From Promicromonospora thailandica (GTDB taxonomy: Bacteria; Actinomycetota; Actinomycetes; Actinomycetales; Cellulomonadaceae), in contig NZ_JAMTCS010000008.1 in the NCBI RefSeq assembly GCF_024171955.1, forward strand, positions 243,456-294,441: a stretch of DNA of 50,986 nt. Direction: 5' to 3'. Numbering within the stretch: the stretch's first letter is position 1; every line of letters begins with the position of its first letter. The notes under the pieces were generated by a model. The model had not been told where the DNA came from. It was given only the letters and a program-made list of their open reading frames with translations, and searched no databases. A program made the position numbers and the translations under genes. Below, in pieces: positions 14,508-22,490 of the stretch.

Positions 14508-14716
14508 GCACCATGGGACGCTCACCCGCCGCGCACCGGCTGGCTACTCGCCGTGATCGCCGTCGTCGCCGGGTGCGCCGCATCCTGCGCCGCGTGCCCG
14601 GCATCCTGCCGTGGCAGGTGGAGGCCCTCGAACGCTGGTGTTTCGACACGCCGCCGACCAAGCGCTACATGCAACTGGCGCGCGGATCGGGTACTGTCAC
14701 GCCTGGTGGTTCTTAG
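14504..14716 (+). CDS. Small highly basic protein, last early gene
   Basis: 70 residues with an Arg-rich N-terminal half (RLATRRDRRRRRVRRILRRV) followed by an amphipathic helix (WQVEALERWCF). Probably binds nucleic acid. It ends just before a strong hairpin. No family recognised. Confidence 0.6.
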   Translation: MSTMGRSPAAHRLATRRDRRRRRVRRILRRVPGILPWQVEALERWCFDTPPTKRYMQLARGSGTVTPGGS

Positions 14717-14733
14717 CGACCCCGAAAACGGAT

Positions 14734-14763
14734 GAAGGGCCCGACCTCATGGTCGGGCCCTTC
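14734..14763 (+). terminator. Strong hairpin ending the early operon
   Basis: GAAGGGCCCGACC and GGTCGGGCCCTTC pair perfectly over 13 bp around a TCAT loop. There is no long T tract, as is usual in high-G+C actinobacteria. It is placed 17 bases after the last early stop codon. Confidence 0.75.
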
Positions 14764-14774
14764 GTCGTTCTCAT

Positions 14775-14851
14775 CGCGGTGTGGAGGAGCTCGGTCACCT
14801 CGCTGGCCTCATTCGTCAGAGACGCCCGTTCGAATCGGGCCACCGCTACCA
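14775..14851 (+). tRNA. Initiator-like tRNA-Met (CAT)
   Basis: A 77-base cloverleaf folds fully: acceptor with a C1/U72 mismatch, D stem GAGG/CCTC, anticodon stem CTGGC/GTCAG with loop CTCATTC (anticodon CAT), a 4-base variable loop, and T stem GCCCG/CGGGC with TTCGAAT loop. It ends in discriminator A plus encoded CCA. The unpaired first acceptor position and the A11-U24 pair are hallmarks of initiator tRNA. Only one of the three usual G-C pairs at the base of the anticodon loop is kept as G-C (29-41). Base 37 is T, which is unusual. It may be functional or degenerate. Confidence 0.8.
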
Positions 14852-14854
14852 ACG

Positions 14855-15050
14855 TCACCTCCGGTCACGGATCGCCTTGATGATCAGGCCGGTGCACAGC
14901 AACGGGATGCCGAGCACGAGGGCCACGAGCGTGAACACCGGGCCAGCGCCGCCGAGCAGACCGAGGAACACCCCCGCGATCATGATGATGGCGCCGATGC
15001 CCACGAGGGCAGGCACCGAGCTGCTGGTGGGCTTCGTCTCTTCGCTCATG
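14855..15050 (-). CDS. Small two-span membrane protein (moron)
   Basis: 65 residues: a short polar start (SEETKPTSSS) and two hydrophobic helices (ALVGIGAIIMIAGVFLGLLG and VFTLVALVLGIPLLCTGLII) with a basic end. It is transcribed against the surrounding early and late operons, which is typical of an independently expressed lysogeny cargo gene. Start ATG 15050; a longer upstream reading exists but contains low-quality sequence. Function unknown. Confidence 0.65.
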
Positions 15051-15103
15051 CTTGGCACGGTAGGCGACGCCGCCCTGCTCGGCCAGGATGAACCGGAGGT
15101 TCC

Positions 15104-15409
15104 ATGCCGTGCCTCGACTGCGGCCGGCCTGGAGTGCGGCGCCTGTGCGACGACTGCAAGGCAGGGCGTGAGCGGCGCCGCGGCTACGCCGACGAGCGTG
15201 GCTACGGTCCCGACCACCGCGCTCGACGTGCCGAGATCCAGGAGCAGATCGACGCGGGCGAGGTCGTCTACTGCGTGACCTGCCCGACGCCGAACCAGCT
15301 CGTCGGCCGTGACTGGGACCTCGGCCACGACCCCCGCGACCGCAGCGTCTACATCGGCCCGCAGTGCTGGCCGTGCAACCGCGGTCACCGCGCGGCGCCG
15401 CCCCGCTGA
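15104..15409 (+). CDS. HNH endonuclease next to terminase
   Basis: 101 residues with the compact HNH arrangement: CLDCGRPG and LCDDCKAG (zinc pairs), GHD in WDLGHDPRD, and CWPCNRGHR at the end. HNH proteins encoded directly before terminase genes are known to assist terminase in cos cleavage and packaging in many tailed phages. A good ribosome site (GGAGG) precedes ATG 15104. Confidence 0.88.
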   Translation: MPCLDCGRPGVRRLCDDCKAGRERRRGYADERGYGPDHRARRAEIQEQIDAGEVVYCVTCPTPNQLVGRDWDLGHDPRDRSVYIGPQCWPCNRGHRAAPPR

Positions 15410-15560
15410 CCAGGGCGGACACCCCCCGGGGGGTGGTCAAAAGTCCACCAGGGGGTGAATCCCACCTCCCGCGCCCAGCTGAACGCGCACACGCTCAAGT
15501 TGGATCCGTTTTTTTGGTCGGTTCGTATTTGTTGGTGTCGGCTGACGCGCTGAAACGGGG
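15410..15560. other. Candidate cos/packaging region and late promoter
   Basis: The only gap between the HNH and terminase genes. It contains the perfect 16-bp palindrome CACCCCCCGGGGGGTG (15,420-15,435), repeated GGGGGTG blocks, a GGTGG...CCACC inverted pair and a T-rich, low-G+C stretch from about 15,500 to 15,535. TTGGAT (15,500-15,505) and TCGTAT (15,523-15,528), 17 bases apart, could form a weak promoter. Position fits cos in cos-packaging actinophages; the exact cut cannot be read here. Confidence 0.4.
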
Positions 15561-16097
15561 GTGTCGACCGTGCCTGGACCCCCGAAGACGCCCCTGGAGG
15601 AGCGCCGTCGCAAGGGCCGCTCCCCCGGGCGCGACTCCGGCGGCCGCCCGCTCCCGGACGAGGCCAATGTCGTTGCGCTGCGAGGCATCGACGGCGACCG
15701 GATCCCGGACGTGCCGCCCACGCTCGTCGAGGACGGGCAGGGCGCTCGCCGCTGGGTCCGGATCTGGCGCGAGGCCACCTGGCTCGCGCCGGCCACCGAC
15801 ATCGACGTCGTCACCCGCCTGTGCGAGGCCGAAGACCTGCTCTCGGGCATGGCCGGGGCGCTCGCGGAGCAGGGCTTCTACGTCAAGGGCTCCCAGGGGC
15901 AGCTCCGGCCGAACCCGCTGCTGTCGCAGATGCGCGCGACGGCCGCCCAGATGCTCCAGCTGGAGCGTGAGATCGGCCTGACGCCGTCGGCGCGCGGCTC
16001 GCTGGGCGTGGCCGAGGTGAAGCCGGAGTCGGACAACCCGCTGGTGGCGATCCTGCAGGCGGCGGCCAACCGAGGGACGCGCGCCGGTGGGGCGTAA
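15561..16097 (+). CDS. terS: Terminase small subunit (P27-like)
   Basis: 178 residues. It recognises phage DNA for packaging with the large subunit. It is basic at the start (EERRRKGRSPGRDSGGRPLP), then helical with RRWVRIWREATWLAPATDIDVVTRLCEAEDLL, the typical middle of P27-family small subunits, and GLTPSARGSLG near the end. GTG 15561 is used; GTG 15570 is possible. It overlaps the large subunit by 11 bases. Confidence 0.85.
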   Translation: MSTVPGPPKTPLEERRRKGRSPGRDSGGRPLPDEANVVALRGIDGDRIPDVPPTLVEDGQGARRWVRIWREATWLAPATDIDVVTRLCEAEDLLSGMAGALAEQGFYVKGSQGQLRPNPLLSQMRATAAQMLQLEREIGLTPSARGSLGVAEVKPESDNPLVAILQAAANRGTRAGGA

Positions 16098-17619
16098 CCC
16101 CTGGGGCGCGCCGCGCCCTCGGTGGCTGACGCCCGTCTCCCAGGCCGATATGCGTCGTGGTGACGGCGACCTGTACGCCGAGATCATCGACACGACGTGC
16201 CGGATCACGAAGGACTCGATCGCTGGCGGCGTCGGCGAGTTGCTGCGGATGCGGATGTGGCAACGTCAGCTGCTGCGCCGGATGTTCGCCCGCCGGGTCG
16301 ACGGGTACCTCAAGCACCGCACCGAGCTCGTCGGCATGCCGCGCAAGAACGGGAAGTCCGAGCTCGGCGCAGGGATCGCCGTGGGGAACATGCTCCTGGG
16401 ACCCCAGGGCGGCGAGATCATCTCGTGCGCCGGCGACCGGGACCAGGCCTCGATCATCTTCAACACCGCCAAGCGGATGGTGGAGATGGACCCGCACCTG
16501 TCTGGGGTCATCAAGACCTACGCCAAGGTGCTCGAGGTGCCGTCCACCGGCACGGTCTACAAGGCGGTCTCGGCCGAGGCCTACACCAAGGAGGGCCTGA
16601 ACCCGTCCCTGGTCCTGTTCGACGAGCTCCACGTGCAGCCCACCCGTGAGCTGTGGAACGTCATGCAGCTGGCCCAGGGCGCCCGGCCCGAGCCGCTCAT
16701 CATCGGGATCACGACCGCGGGCGTCCGCACCGACCGCACCGGCCTCGACTCGATCTGCTACGCGCTGTACAAGCACGGCGTCGAGGTCGCGCAGAACATC
16801 ATCGACGACCCCACGTTCTTCATGGCGTGGTGGGAGCCGGCCGCCGGGGTGAAGGCCCCGCACGACCAGCCCAAGACGTGGCGCGAGTCCAACCCGGGAT
16901 ACGGCGACCTGATCGGCGAGGCCGACTTCCACTCCGTGGTGCGACGCACCGAGGAGAACGAGTTCCGGATCAAGCGCACCAACCAGTGGGTGGCCTCCGG
17001 CAAGGTCTGGCTCCCGCACGGCGCGTGGGACGCCTGCAAGGCCGTCGACCGGTACCCGGGCGGGCCGCCGGACGGCATGGACGTCGTGATCGGCCTGGAC
17101 GGGTCGAAGACCGGCGACTCCACCGCGCTGATCGGCGTCACCGTCGAGGACCGGCCCCACATCTTCGTGCTGGGCATCTGGGAGCGCGACCCGTTCGACC
17201 CGAACTGGCGGGTGCCTCGTGCCGAGGTGAAGAACGCCCTGCGCGAAGCCAGCCGCCGCTGGAACGTCCGCGAGAACCCCTGGGACGACTACCTGTGGCA
17301 GGACGCCGCCGTCGAGCTGACGGAAGAGGGCCTGCCGATCGAGCCCTACCCGCAGACCCCCGAGCGCATGGGCAAGGCCACCCAGGGCTTCTACGAACAC
17401 GTCACGCTCGCCGCCCTCACGCACGACGGAGACCCCGCGCTATCCCGGCACGTGAACGACGCAGTGCCCAAGCCGACGTCCCAGGGCTTCGCCCGGATCG
17501 TCAAGGAGACCCCCGACTCCCCCCGCCGGATCGACGGCGCCGTCACCGCGGTCTTCACGCTCGACCGGGCCCTGTGGTGGCTGAACAACCCGCCCGACGA
17601 GGGCTTCAACATCTGGTGA
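16087..17619 (+). CDS. terL: Terminase large subunit
   Basis: Packaging motor ATPase and nuclease, 510 residues. Walker A is at about 83-91 (PRKNGKSELG) and Walker B at about 175-180 (LVLFDEL with Glu). The RNase H-like nuclease has Asp338 in GLDGSKTGDS and Asp483 in RIDGAV. Length and motif spacing match HK97-type large subunits. It overlaps terS and is followed 11 bases later by a small membrane protein gene with an AGGAGA-type ribosome site. All motifs are intact. Confidence 0.96.
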   Translation: MGRNPWGAPRPRWLTPVSQADMRRGDGDLYAEIIDTTCRITKDSIAGGVGELLRMRMWQRQLLRRMFARRVDGYLKHRTELVGMPRKNGKSELGAGIAVGNMLLGPQGGEIISCAGDRDQASIIFNTAKRMVEMDPHLSGVIKTYAKVLEVPSTGTVYKAVSAEAYTKEGLNPSLVLFDELHVQPTRELWNVMQLAQGARPEPLIIGITTAGVRTDRTGLDSICYALYKHGVEVAQNIIDDPTFFMAWWEPAAGVKAPHDQPKTWRESNPGYGDLIGEADFHSVVRRTEENEFRIKRTNQWVASGKVWLPHGAWDACKAVDRYPGGPPDGMDVVIGLDGSKTGDSTALIGVTVEDRPHIFVLGIWERDPFDPNWRVPRAEVKNALREASRRWNVRENPWDDYLWQDAAVELTEEGLPIEPYPQTPERMGKATQGFYEHVTLAALTHDGDPALSRHVNDAVPKPTSQGFARIVKETPDSPRRIDGAVTAVFTLDRALWWLNNPPDEGFNIW

Positions 17620-17630
17620 GGAGACACCCT

Positions 17631-17801
17631 GTGAACGCTGTCTGCTTCGTGCTCGGCCTCGCGCTGGTCACGGTCGCCGTCGGCGTCCTCGCCGGACCGT
17701 GGTGGGGCGTCCTGCTCGGCGGGATCTTCCTCGTCGCGTACGCCGTGCTCGCCGAGGCCGGCAGCGCGCCGGCCGCCCGAGGCAAGGGCACGACCCCGTG
17801 A
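17631..17801 (+). CDS. Small two-span membrane protein
   Basis: 56 residues, two hydrophobic helices (VCFVLGLALVTVAVGVLAG and WWGVLLGGIFLVAYAVLA) and a short polar tail. Located between terminase and portal, coupled to the portal by GTGA. Unknown function; an odd place for a membrane protein. Confidence 0.65.
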   Translation: MNAVCFVLGLALVTVAVGVLAGPWWGVLLGGIFLVAYAVLAEAGSAPAARGKGTTP

Positions 17802-19039
17802 AGGCTCTCCAGGCGCTCGCGGGCATGGTGGCCCGCTCGATCGAGAACCCGGCCAACCCGGTGAGCTGGAGCAGCGCCTCGGCGTCGGCCACAGACCTGT
17901 GGGGCTCCGAGCAGACCAGCGGCGACCCCATGCGGATCGCAGCAGCCCTGCGGTGCGTGGAGATCCTGGCCTCCGGTGTGGCCGGCTGCCCGCTGAACGT
18001 AACGAAGCGCGACGACCACACCGAGGTCCACATCGACGCCCTGGAGCAGAACGTCTCCGGTGGCGTGACGACCCCGTTCGAGATGTGGGAGACGGTCGTC
18101 GCCCACCAGGCCACCCGAGGCAACGCGTTCGTCCGGAAGGTGCGCACCCGCGACGGCCGCCTGACCAGCCTCGTGCCGATCCACCCGGACCGCGTCGAGG
18201 TGAAGGTCGCCGACGGCGCGCTGGTCGGCATGCCGTGGGTCAAGAAGTTCGTGATCGACGGCAAGCAGGACAGCGCGCTGACCACGCACGAGATCATGCA
18301 CATCCCCGGCCTGTCGATGGACGGCGTGCGGGGCATCTCCAAGATCGAGAACCTGCGCCGCACCTTCCAGGTCGCCCAGACCGCCGAGGACGTGGCCGCC
18401 AGGATGTTCGAGGACGGCCTGATGCAGTCCGGCTTCCTCTACACCGACAAGGCCGTCAACGAGGAGCAGTCGCAGATCCTGCGGGCCCGGTGGCGGGCCA
18501 AGACGGGCGCCTCCAACGCCGGCGACATCGTGATCCTGGACAACGGCGCGAAGTTCGACCGCCTGCCGCTGTCGCCGTCGGACGCCCAGTTCCTGGAGTC
18601 GCGGAAGTTCTCCACCTCCGAGATCGCCCGGATCTTCGGCCTGCCCGGCTGGATCATCAACGACCAGGAGAAGTCCACCAGCTGGGGTACCGGCATGGAG
18701 CAGCAGTTCATCTCCTTCGTGGTCCTGGCCCTCAAGCCCTACTTCCACCGCATCGAGCAGCGCGTCACTCGCGAGATCTGCGACCCGAAGACCGAGAAGG
18801 CCGAGTTCAAGATCGAGGGCCTGCTGCGCGGCGACTCGACCGCACGCGCCGCCTTCTACGCCTCGGGCATCCAGCACGGCTGGATGGTGCCGAACGAGCC
18901 GCGCGAGCTGGAAGACCTGCCCCCCGTGCCGTGGGGCAACGAGCCGTACCGCCCATACAACGAGTCCGCCGCGTCGCAGGGCGCCGCCGACCCCAGCACG
19001 ACCGGAGGCAACGATGACGAGGACGATGACGACGCGTAG
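17798..19039 (+). CDS. Portal protein (HK97 family)
   Basis: Dodecameric DNA gateway of the head. 413 residues with portal hallmarks: MRIAAALRCVEILASGVAGCPL near the start, the GNAFVRKVR region, and SPSDAQFLESRKFSTSEIARIFGLP (about 262-286), followed by STSWGTGMEQQFISFV. The C-terminal tail is acidic and low-complexity. It starts at GTG in a GTGA overlap. The end overlaps the protease gene by 26 bases. Confidence 0.94.
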   Translation: MKALQALAGMVARSIENPANPVSWSSASASATDLWGSEQTSGDPMRIAAALRCVEILASGVAGCPLNVTKRDDHTEVHIDALEQNVSGGVTTPFEMWETVVAHQATRGNAFVRKVRTRDGRLTSLVPIHPDRVEVKVADGALVGMPWVKKFVIDGKQDSALTTHEIMHIPGLSMDGVRGISKIENLRRTFQVAQTAEDVAARMFEDGLMQSGFLYTDKAVNEEQSQILRARWRAKTGASNAGDIVILDNGAKFDRLPLSPSDAQFLESRKFSTSEIARIFGLPGWIINDQEKSTSWGTGMEQQFISFVVLALKPYFHRIEQRVTREICDPKTEKAEFKIEGLLRGDSTARAAFYASGIQHGWMVPNEPRELEDLPPVPWGNEPYRPYNESAASQGAADPSTTGGNDDEDDDDA

Positions 19040-19847
19040 CGGCGTCCGCGCGGCGGGCACGTCCCAGGTCGTCGAGCAGCGCACCCGCACGCTCGCCGAC
19101 GCCACGGGCATGCTGCGGCGCGCCGACGACGGCGAGAGCCGCACCTTCACCGGGCACGCCGCGGTGTTCAACAGCCGAACCACGATCGGTGACCCGTTCC
19201 GGTGGGGCTGGTACGAGGAGATCGCCTCGACGGCGTTCGACAAGACCCTGGACGAGGGCGACGCCCGCTTCCTGATCGACCACAACAGCTCCCTCCTGCT
19301 GGCCCGTGTGTCGGCCGGTGACCTGCGCCTGTCCACCGACTCGGTGGGCCTGGCCGTGGACGCCGACCTGGACGAGGAGCTCTCCTACGTGCGCGACTTC
19401 GTCCGCAACCTGGAGAAGCGCCGGATCACCGGCATGAGCTTCGGGTTCTACGTCGTCCGCGACACGTGGAAGTCCGAGACCATCGAGGTCGAGCTCAAGG
19501 GCGAGACCGTCGAGATCGAGGTCGACGTCCGTGTGATCGAGGAGGTCCGCCTCCTGGAGGTCAGCGGTGTGACGTTCCCCGCCTACGAGGACACCGACGC
19601 GGGTGTCCGCGCCGCCGAGGCCGCCGAGATCCGCGCGGCCCGCGGTGTCCCGACCCGCACCCAGACTTCCCCGGCGCCCGCCGGGGACCGGCCCGCCGAG
19701 CAGGGGGCCACCCGGGGCGACGACCCCGCGCCGGCCCCTGCCGCCGAGACCGAGCAGAACCCCGCGCCGGCAGACGCCACCCGGGGTTTCGAGTGGCAGC
19801 ACGCGGACGCCCGCGCCGCTGCGCTCAAGGCCCGCTTCCGGCTCTGA
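19014..19847 (+). CDS. HK97-type prohead protease
   Basis: Serine protease (U35-like) that removes scaffold and delta domain during head maturation. 277 residues: FTGHAAVFNSRT, then IDHNSSLLLARV with the catalytic His at about 91, GMSFGFYV with the catalytic Ser at about 143, and EVSGVTFPAYEDT. The C-terminal 80 residues are a Pro/Ala linker. It is placed between portal and capsid, as usual. Confidence 0.92.
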   Translation: MTRTMTTRSGVRAAGTSQVVEQRTRTLADATGMLRRADDGESRTFTGHAAVFNSRTTIGDPFRWGWYEEIASTAFDKTLDEGDARFLIDHNSSLLLARVSAGDLRLSTDSVGLAVDADLDEELSYVRDFVRNLEKRRITGMSFGFYVVRDTWKSETIEVELKGETVEIEVDVRVIEEVRLLEVSGVTFPAYEDTDAGVRAAEAAEIRAARGVPTRTQTSPAPAGDRPAEQGATRGDDPAPAPAAETEQNPAPADATRGFEWQHADARAAALKARFRL

Positions 19848-19873
19848 CCGGCAGCACCGAAACCCCACTCCTC

Positions 19874-19895
19874 AGGCCCGCCACTGTGCGGGCCT
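19874..19895 (+). terminator. Hairpin before the capsid gene
   Basis: AGGCCCGC (19,874-19,881) and GCGGGCCT (19,888-19,895) pair around a 6-base loop between protease and capsid genes. It may be a partial terminator or an RNA-processing element. Confidence 0.5.
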
Positions 19896-19916
19896 TCGTC
19901 ATGCCGGGAGGCAACC

Positions 19917-21152
19917 ATGACCAGCGCACGTCTGCGCACCCTGCTCGAGGAGCGCGCCACCGCGTGGTCCGCCGTGCAGGACATCCAGGCCCGCCGTGAG
20001 CGTGCCGGGTACGAGTCGACCGAGGAGGACGGCGAGAGCTACACGCGCTCGCTGGCCGACGTCGAGCGGCTCTCGAACGAGATCGAGACCGAGGAGCGCG
20101 CCGAGCGCATGTCCGCGGTCATGAACGCCCCGGCCCCCGGCCAGGGCGACACCAACCCCACGGGCGAGGACCGCTCCGGCGACGAGGGCCGGTACGCCAC
20201 CGCGTTCACCGCGTTCCTGCGCGGTGGCATGGAGGCCGTCACCCCCGAGGACCGCGGCCTCATGCAGTCCCGGTACGAAGCCCGTGCGGGTGCCGCGGGT
20301 ACGCCGTCGGCCGGTGGCTACACCGTGCCTCCGGGGTTCCTCGCCCGCATGGTCGAGACCGTCAAGGCCTACGGCGGTGTCCTGAGCCTGGCCGAGGTGC
20401 TCAACACCGCGACCGGCAACGACCTGCAGTGGCCCTCGAACGACGACACCGGCAACGTCGGTGCAATCGTCGGGGAGAACACGCAGGTCACCGAGCAGGA
20501 CACGACCTTCGGGAACGTCGAGCTCGGCGCGTACATGTACACCTCCAAGATCATCCGCCTGTCGCTGCAGCTCCTGCAGGACTCCGCGTTCGACCTGGAC
20601 GCGTTCGTCGCACGCAAGTTCGGTGAGCGGATCGGCCGCGCCGGTGCCGCGCACTTCGCTGCCGGCACGGGGACCAACCAGCCGCTGGGCGTCAACACGG
20701 GGACCAACATCCTCACATCGGGTGCCGCCACCACGGCGATCACCTACGACAACCTGGTCGACCTGGAGCACAAGATCGACCCGGCCCTGCGCGAGCGGGC
20801 CCGGTACCTCGTGCACGACGACGTCGTGAAGACGGTCCGCAAGCTCAAGGACTCCCAGGGCCGGCCCCTCTGGGTCCCGGCGATGGCCGGCGGCGTGCCC
20901 TCCACCATCAACGGCCGCCCCTACACCGTCGACAACTCGCTCCCGGCGCTCGCGGCGGGCAGCAAGTCGGCCGTGTTCGGCGACTTCCGGGAGGCGTACG
21001 TGGTTCGCATGGTGGCCGGCGCGCAGACCCTGCGGCTGGCCGAGCGGTACGCCGACTACCTGCAGGTCGGGTTCCTCGGCTTCCAGCGGATGGACGGCAC
21101 CATCCAGAACCAGTCCGCCATCGCGGTCCTGCACCAGGCCGTCACCCCCTGA
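19917..21152 (+). CDS. Major capsid protein (HK97 fold)
   Basis: 411 residues. A helical, charged delta domain (about 1-65) and a linker lead into the HK97 core beginning near SAGGYTVPPGFLARMV, with QVTEQDTTFGNVELGAYMYTSKIIRLS, FAAGTGTNQPLGV and the closing LRLAERYADYLQVGFLGFQRMDG. A strong ribosome site (GGGAGG) precedes ATG 19917. It is flanked by hairpins on both sides, fitting the need for high expression. Confidence 0.95.
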   Translation: MTSARLRTLLEERATAWSAVQDIQARRERAGYESTEEDGESYTRSLADVERLSNEIETEERAERMSAVMNAPAPGQGDTNPTGEDRSGDEGRYATAFTAFLRGGMEAVTPEDRGLMQSRYEARAGAAGTPSAGGYTVPPGFLARMVETVKAYGGVLSLAEVLNTATGNDLQWPSNDDTGNVGAIVGENTQVTEQDTTFGNVELGAYMYTSKIIRLSLQLLQDSAFDLDAFVARKFGERIGRAGAAHFAAGTGTNQPLGVNTGTNILTSGAATTAITYDNLVDLEHKIDPALRERARYLVHDDVVKTVRKLKDSQGRPLWVPAMAGGVPSTINGRPYTVDNSLPALAAGSKSAVFGDFREAYVVRMVAGAQTLRLAERYADYLQVGFLGFQRMDGTIQNQSAIAVLHQAVTP

Positions 21153-21157
21153 TCCGT

Positions 21158-21194
21158 CTCGCTGGGCGGCGGTCGTGCCCCGCCGCCCAGCGAG
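21158..21194 (+). terminator. 15-bp-stem hairpin after the capsid gene
   Basis: A perfect 15-bp stem (21,158-21,172 with 21,180-21,194) with a 7-base loop, beginning five bases after the capsid stop. It is likely a terminator or an mRNA-stabilising 3' end. Confidence 0.7.
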
Positions 21195-21230
21195 TCGTCC
21201 ACCAGTAACTGACGAGCCCTGGGAGGGGTC

Positions 21231-21452
21231 ATGACCGAGAGCAAGACGAAGCCGGCCGCCGAGACGCCCGAGAAGGCCAAGGCGCCGGACACCACGCCCG
21301 AGGCGGCCAAGGCCGCCGTCCAGACCCCGGAGAACGCCCGCGACGTCGTCGCGGCCGTGTCCCGGCGTGCGGACGGCAGCGCGGACCAGACGCCCGGGTA
21401 CGTCGTCATCGGTGAGACCGACGACGACGAGAAGACCGCCGACAAGGACTGA
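21231..21452 (+). CDS. Small acidic protein after capsid
   Basis: 73 residues, Lys/Glu/Ala/Pro-rich in the first half, with GYVVIGETDDDE near the end. Ribosome site GGGAGGGG. Equivalent small genes between capsid and connector occur in other actinophages; it may be a decoration or scaffold remnant. Unknown. Confidence 0.65.
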   Translation: MTESKTKPAAETPEKAKAPDTTPEAAKAAVQTPENARDVVAAVSRRADGSADQTPGYVVIGETDDDEKTADKD

Positions 21453-21453
21453 C

Positions 21454-22035
21454 GTGTCCGAGCCGGCACCGGAGGTCACCACCCCGTTCGTGTCCCTCGA
21501 CGCCCTCGTCGAGTGGATGCGGGCCGGGCAGCTGACCAACGAGCAGAAGAGGGCCCTCCAGGAGTGCCTGGACGCCGCCCTGGAGTGGACGACCGACAAG
21601 GTCGGCCCGCTCGAGGACGTCGCCCGCACCTACGAGGTGTGGCCGTCGGGGCGCTCGCTGGTGCTGCCGGACACTCACCTGGTCGCCGTGACCGAGGTCC
21701 GGGACCCGGACGGCAACCTCGTCGAGGTGCCCGCACGGCGGATCAATCGCCTGGCGGGCGTGATCGAGGTCGCCGCCCGGGGCCGGATCATCACCGGCAC
21801 GTGGACGGTGGTCGCCCAGGCCCGCAGTCATGGCAGCTCTGTCCGGCTGGCCGTGAAGATCATCGCCTCGCACCTGTTCGACACCCAGCGCGGCCGTGCG
21901 ACGAACGTGGCCACCGCTGGTCTCATGGGCGGTGCGACGCCCGTGGGCGACCCGTCCGGGGTGCCGAAGGGCTTCGCGATCCCGTCTCGCGCTGCCGAGC
22001 TCCTCAAGCCGTTCCTGCGCCCGGGTGGCATGTGA
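21454..22035 (+). CDS. Head-tail connector protein (gp6-like)
   Basis: 193 residues. Position directly after capsid, plus the pattern of the HK97 gp6 family: a helical start (ALVEWMRAGQLTNEQKRALQECLDAALEWTTD), a central beta part (VWPSGRSLVLPDTHLVAVTEVRDPDG) and a C-terminal helix (SSVRLAVKIIASHLF). It would form the ring under the portal. Starts at GTG 21454. Confidence 0.7.
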   Translation: MSEPAPEVTTPFVSLDALVEWMRAGQLTNEQKRALQECLDAALEWTTDKVGPLEDVARTYEVWPSGRSLVLPDTHLVAVTEVRDPDGNLVEVPARRINRLAGVIEVAARGRIITGTWTVVAQARSHGSSVRLAVKIIASHLFDTQRGRATNVATAGLMGGATPVGDPSGVPKGFAIPSRAAELLKPFLRPGGM

Positions 22036-22490
22036 TGGCCGACCAGATCACCCGGATCGGGTCCGTGATCGCCAAGGTCGTCGAGATCGCGCTGACGCTC
22101 GACCCCGACCGGCTGCAGGTGCTCGACGGCCCGACGGTCGGCGAGCTCGCTGACGACGTGCTGCTGATCGGCATGCCCGACGGCAACAAGCCGGGCTACA
22201 AGACCACCGCCACCCGGCAGCAGGGCATGGGCCGGCCGCGCCTGAACGAGGCGTGGGAGGTGCACTGCCTGCTGTCCCTGAACTCGGGCGCCAACGACCT
22301 TGTGGCTCTCCGTGCCCGTGCTGTAGCCCTGCTCGGCCTGCTCGACGCCAAGATGCGCGACGACCACACCGTGGACGGTGTCTGGGACCGTGCCGCGCTG
22401 CTGGGCGACATGGACTGGATCCCTCTGCAGGGTGCGGCGGGCGCGACGCTCGCGATCCTGTTCGACGTCTCGGGAGAGGCGCTGTTGTGA
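22035..22490 (+). CDS. Probable tail terminator or minor connector protein
   Basis: 151 residues. The sequence WEVHCLLSLNSGANDLVALRARAVALLGLLDAKM, with a closing strand TLAILFDVSGEAL, resembles tail-terminator folds. Position between the gp6-like and gp10-like genes also allows a head-closure role. It is coupled by TGATG and GTGA overlaps. Confidence 0.6.
   Translation: MADQITRIGSVIAKVVEIALTLDPDRLQVLDGPTVGELADDVLLIGMPDGNKPGYKTTATRQQGMGRPRLNEAWEVHCLLSLNSGANDLVALRARAVALLGLLDAKMRDDHTVDGVWDRAALLGDMDWIPLQGAAGATLAILFDVSGEALL

Noticed and set aside
14855-15388. 177-codon version of the small membrane protein
   Set aside because: The added N-terminal part is antisense to the HNH gene and of shadow composition; ATG 15050 gives a clean two-span protein.
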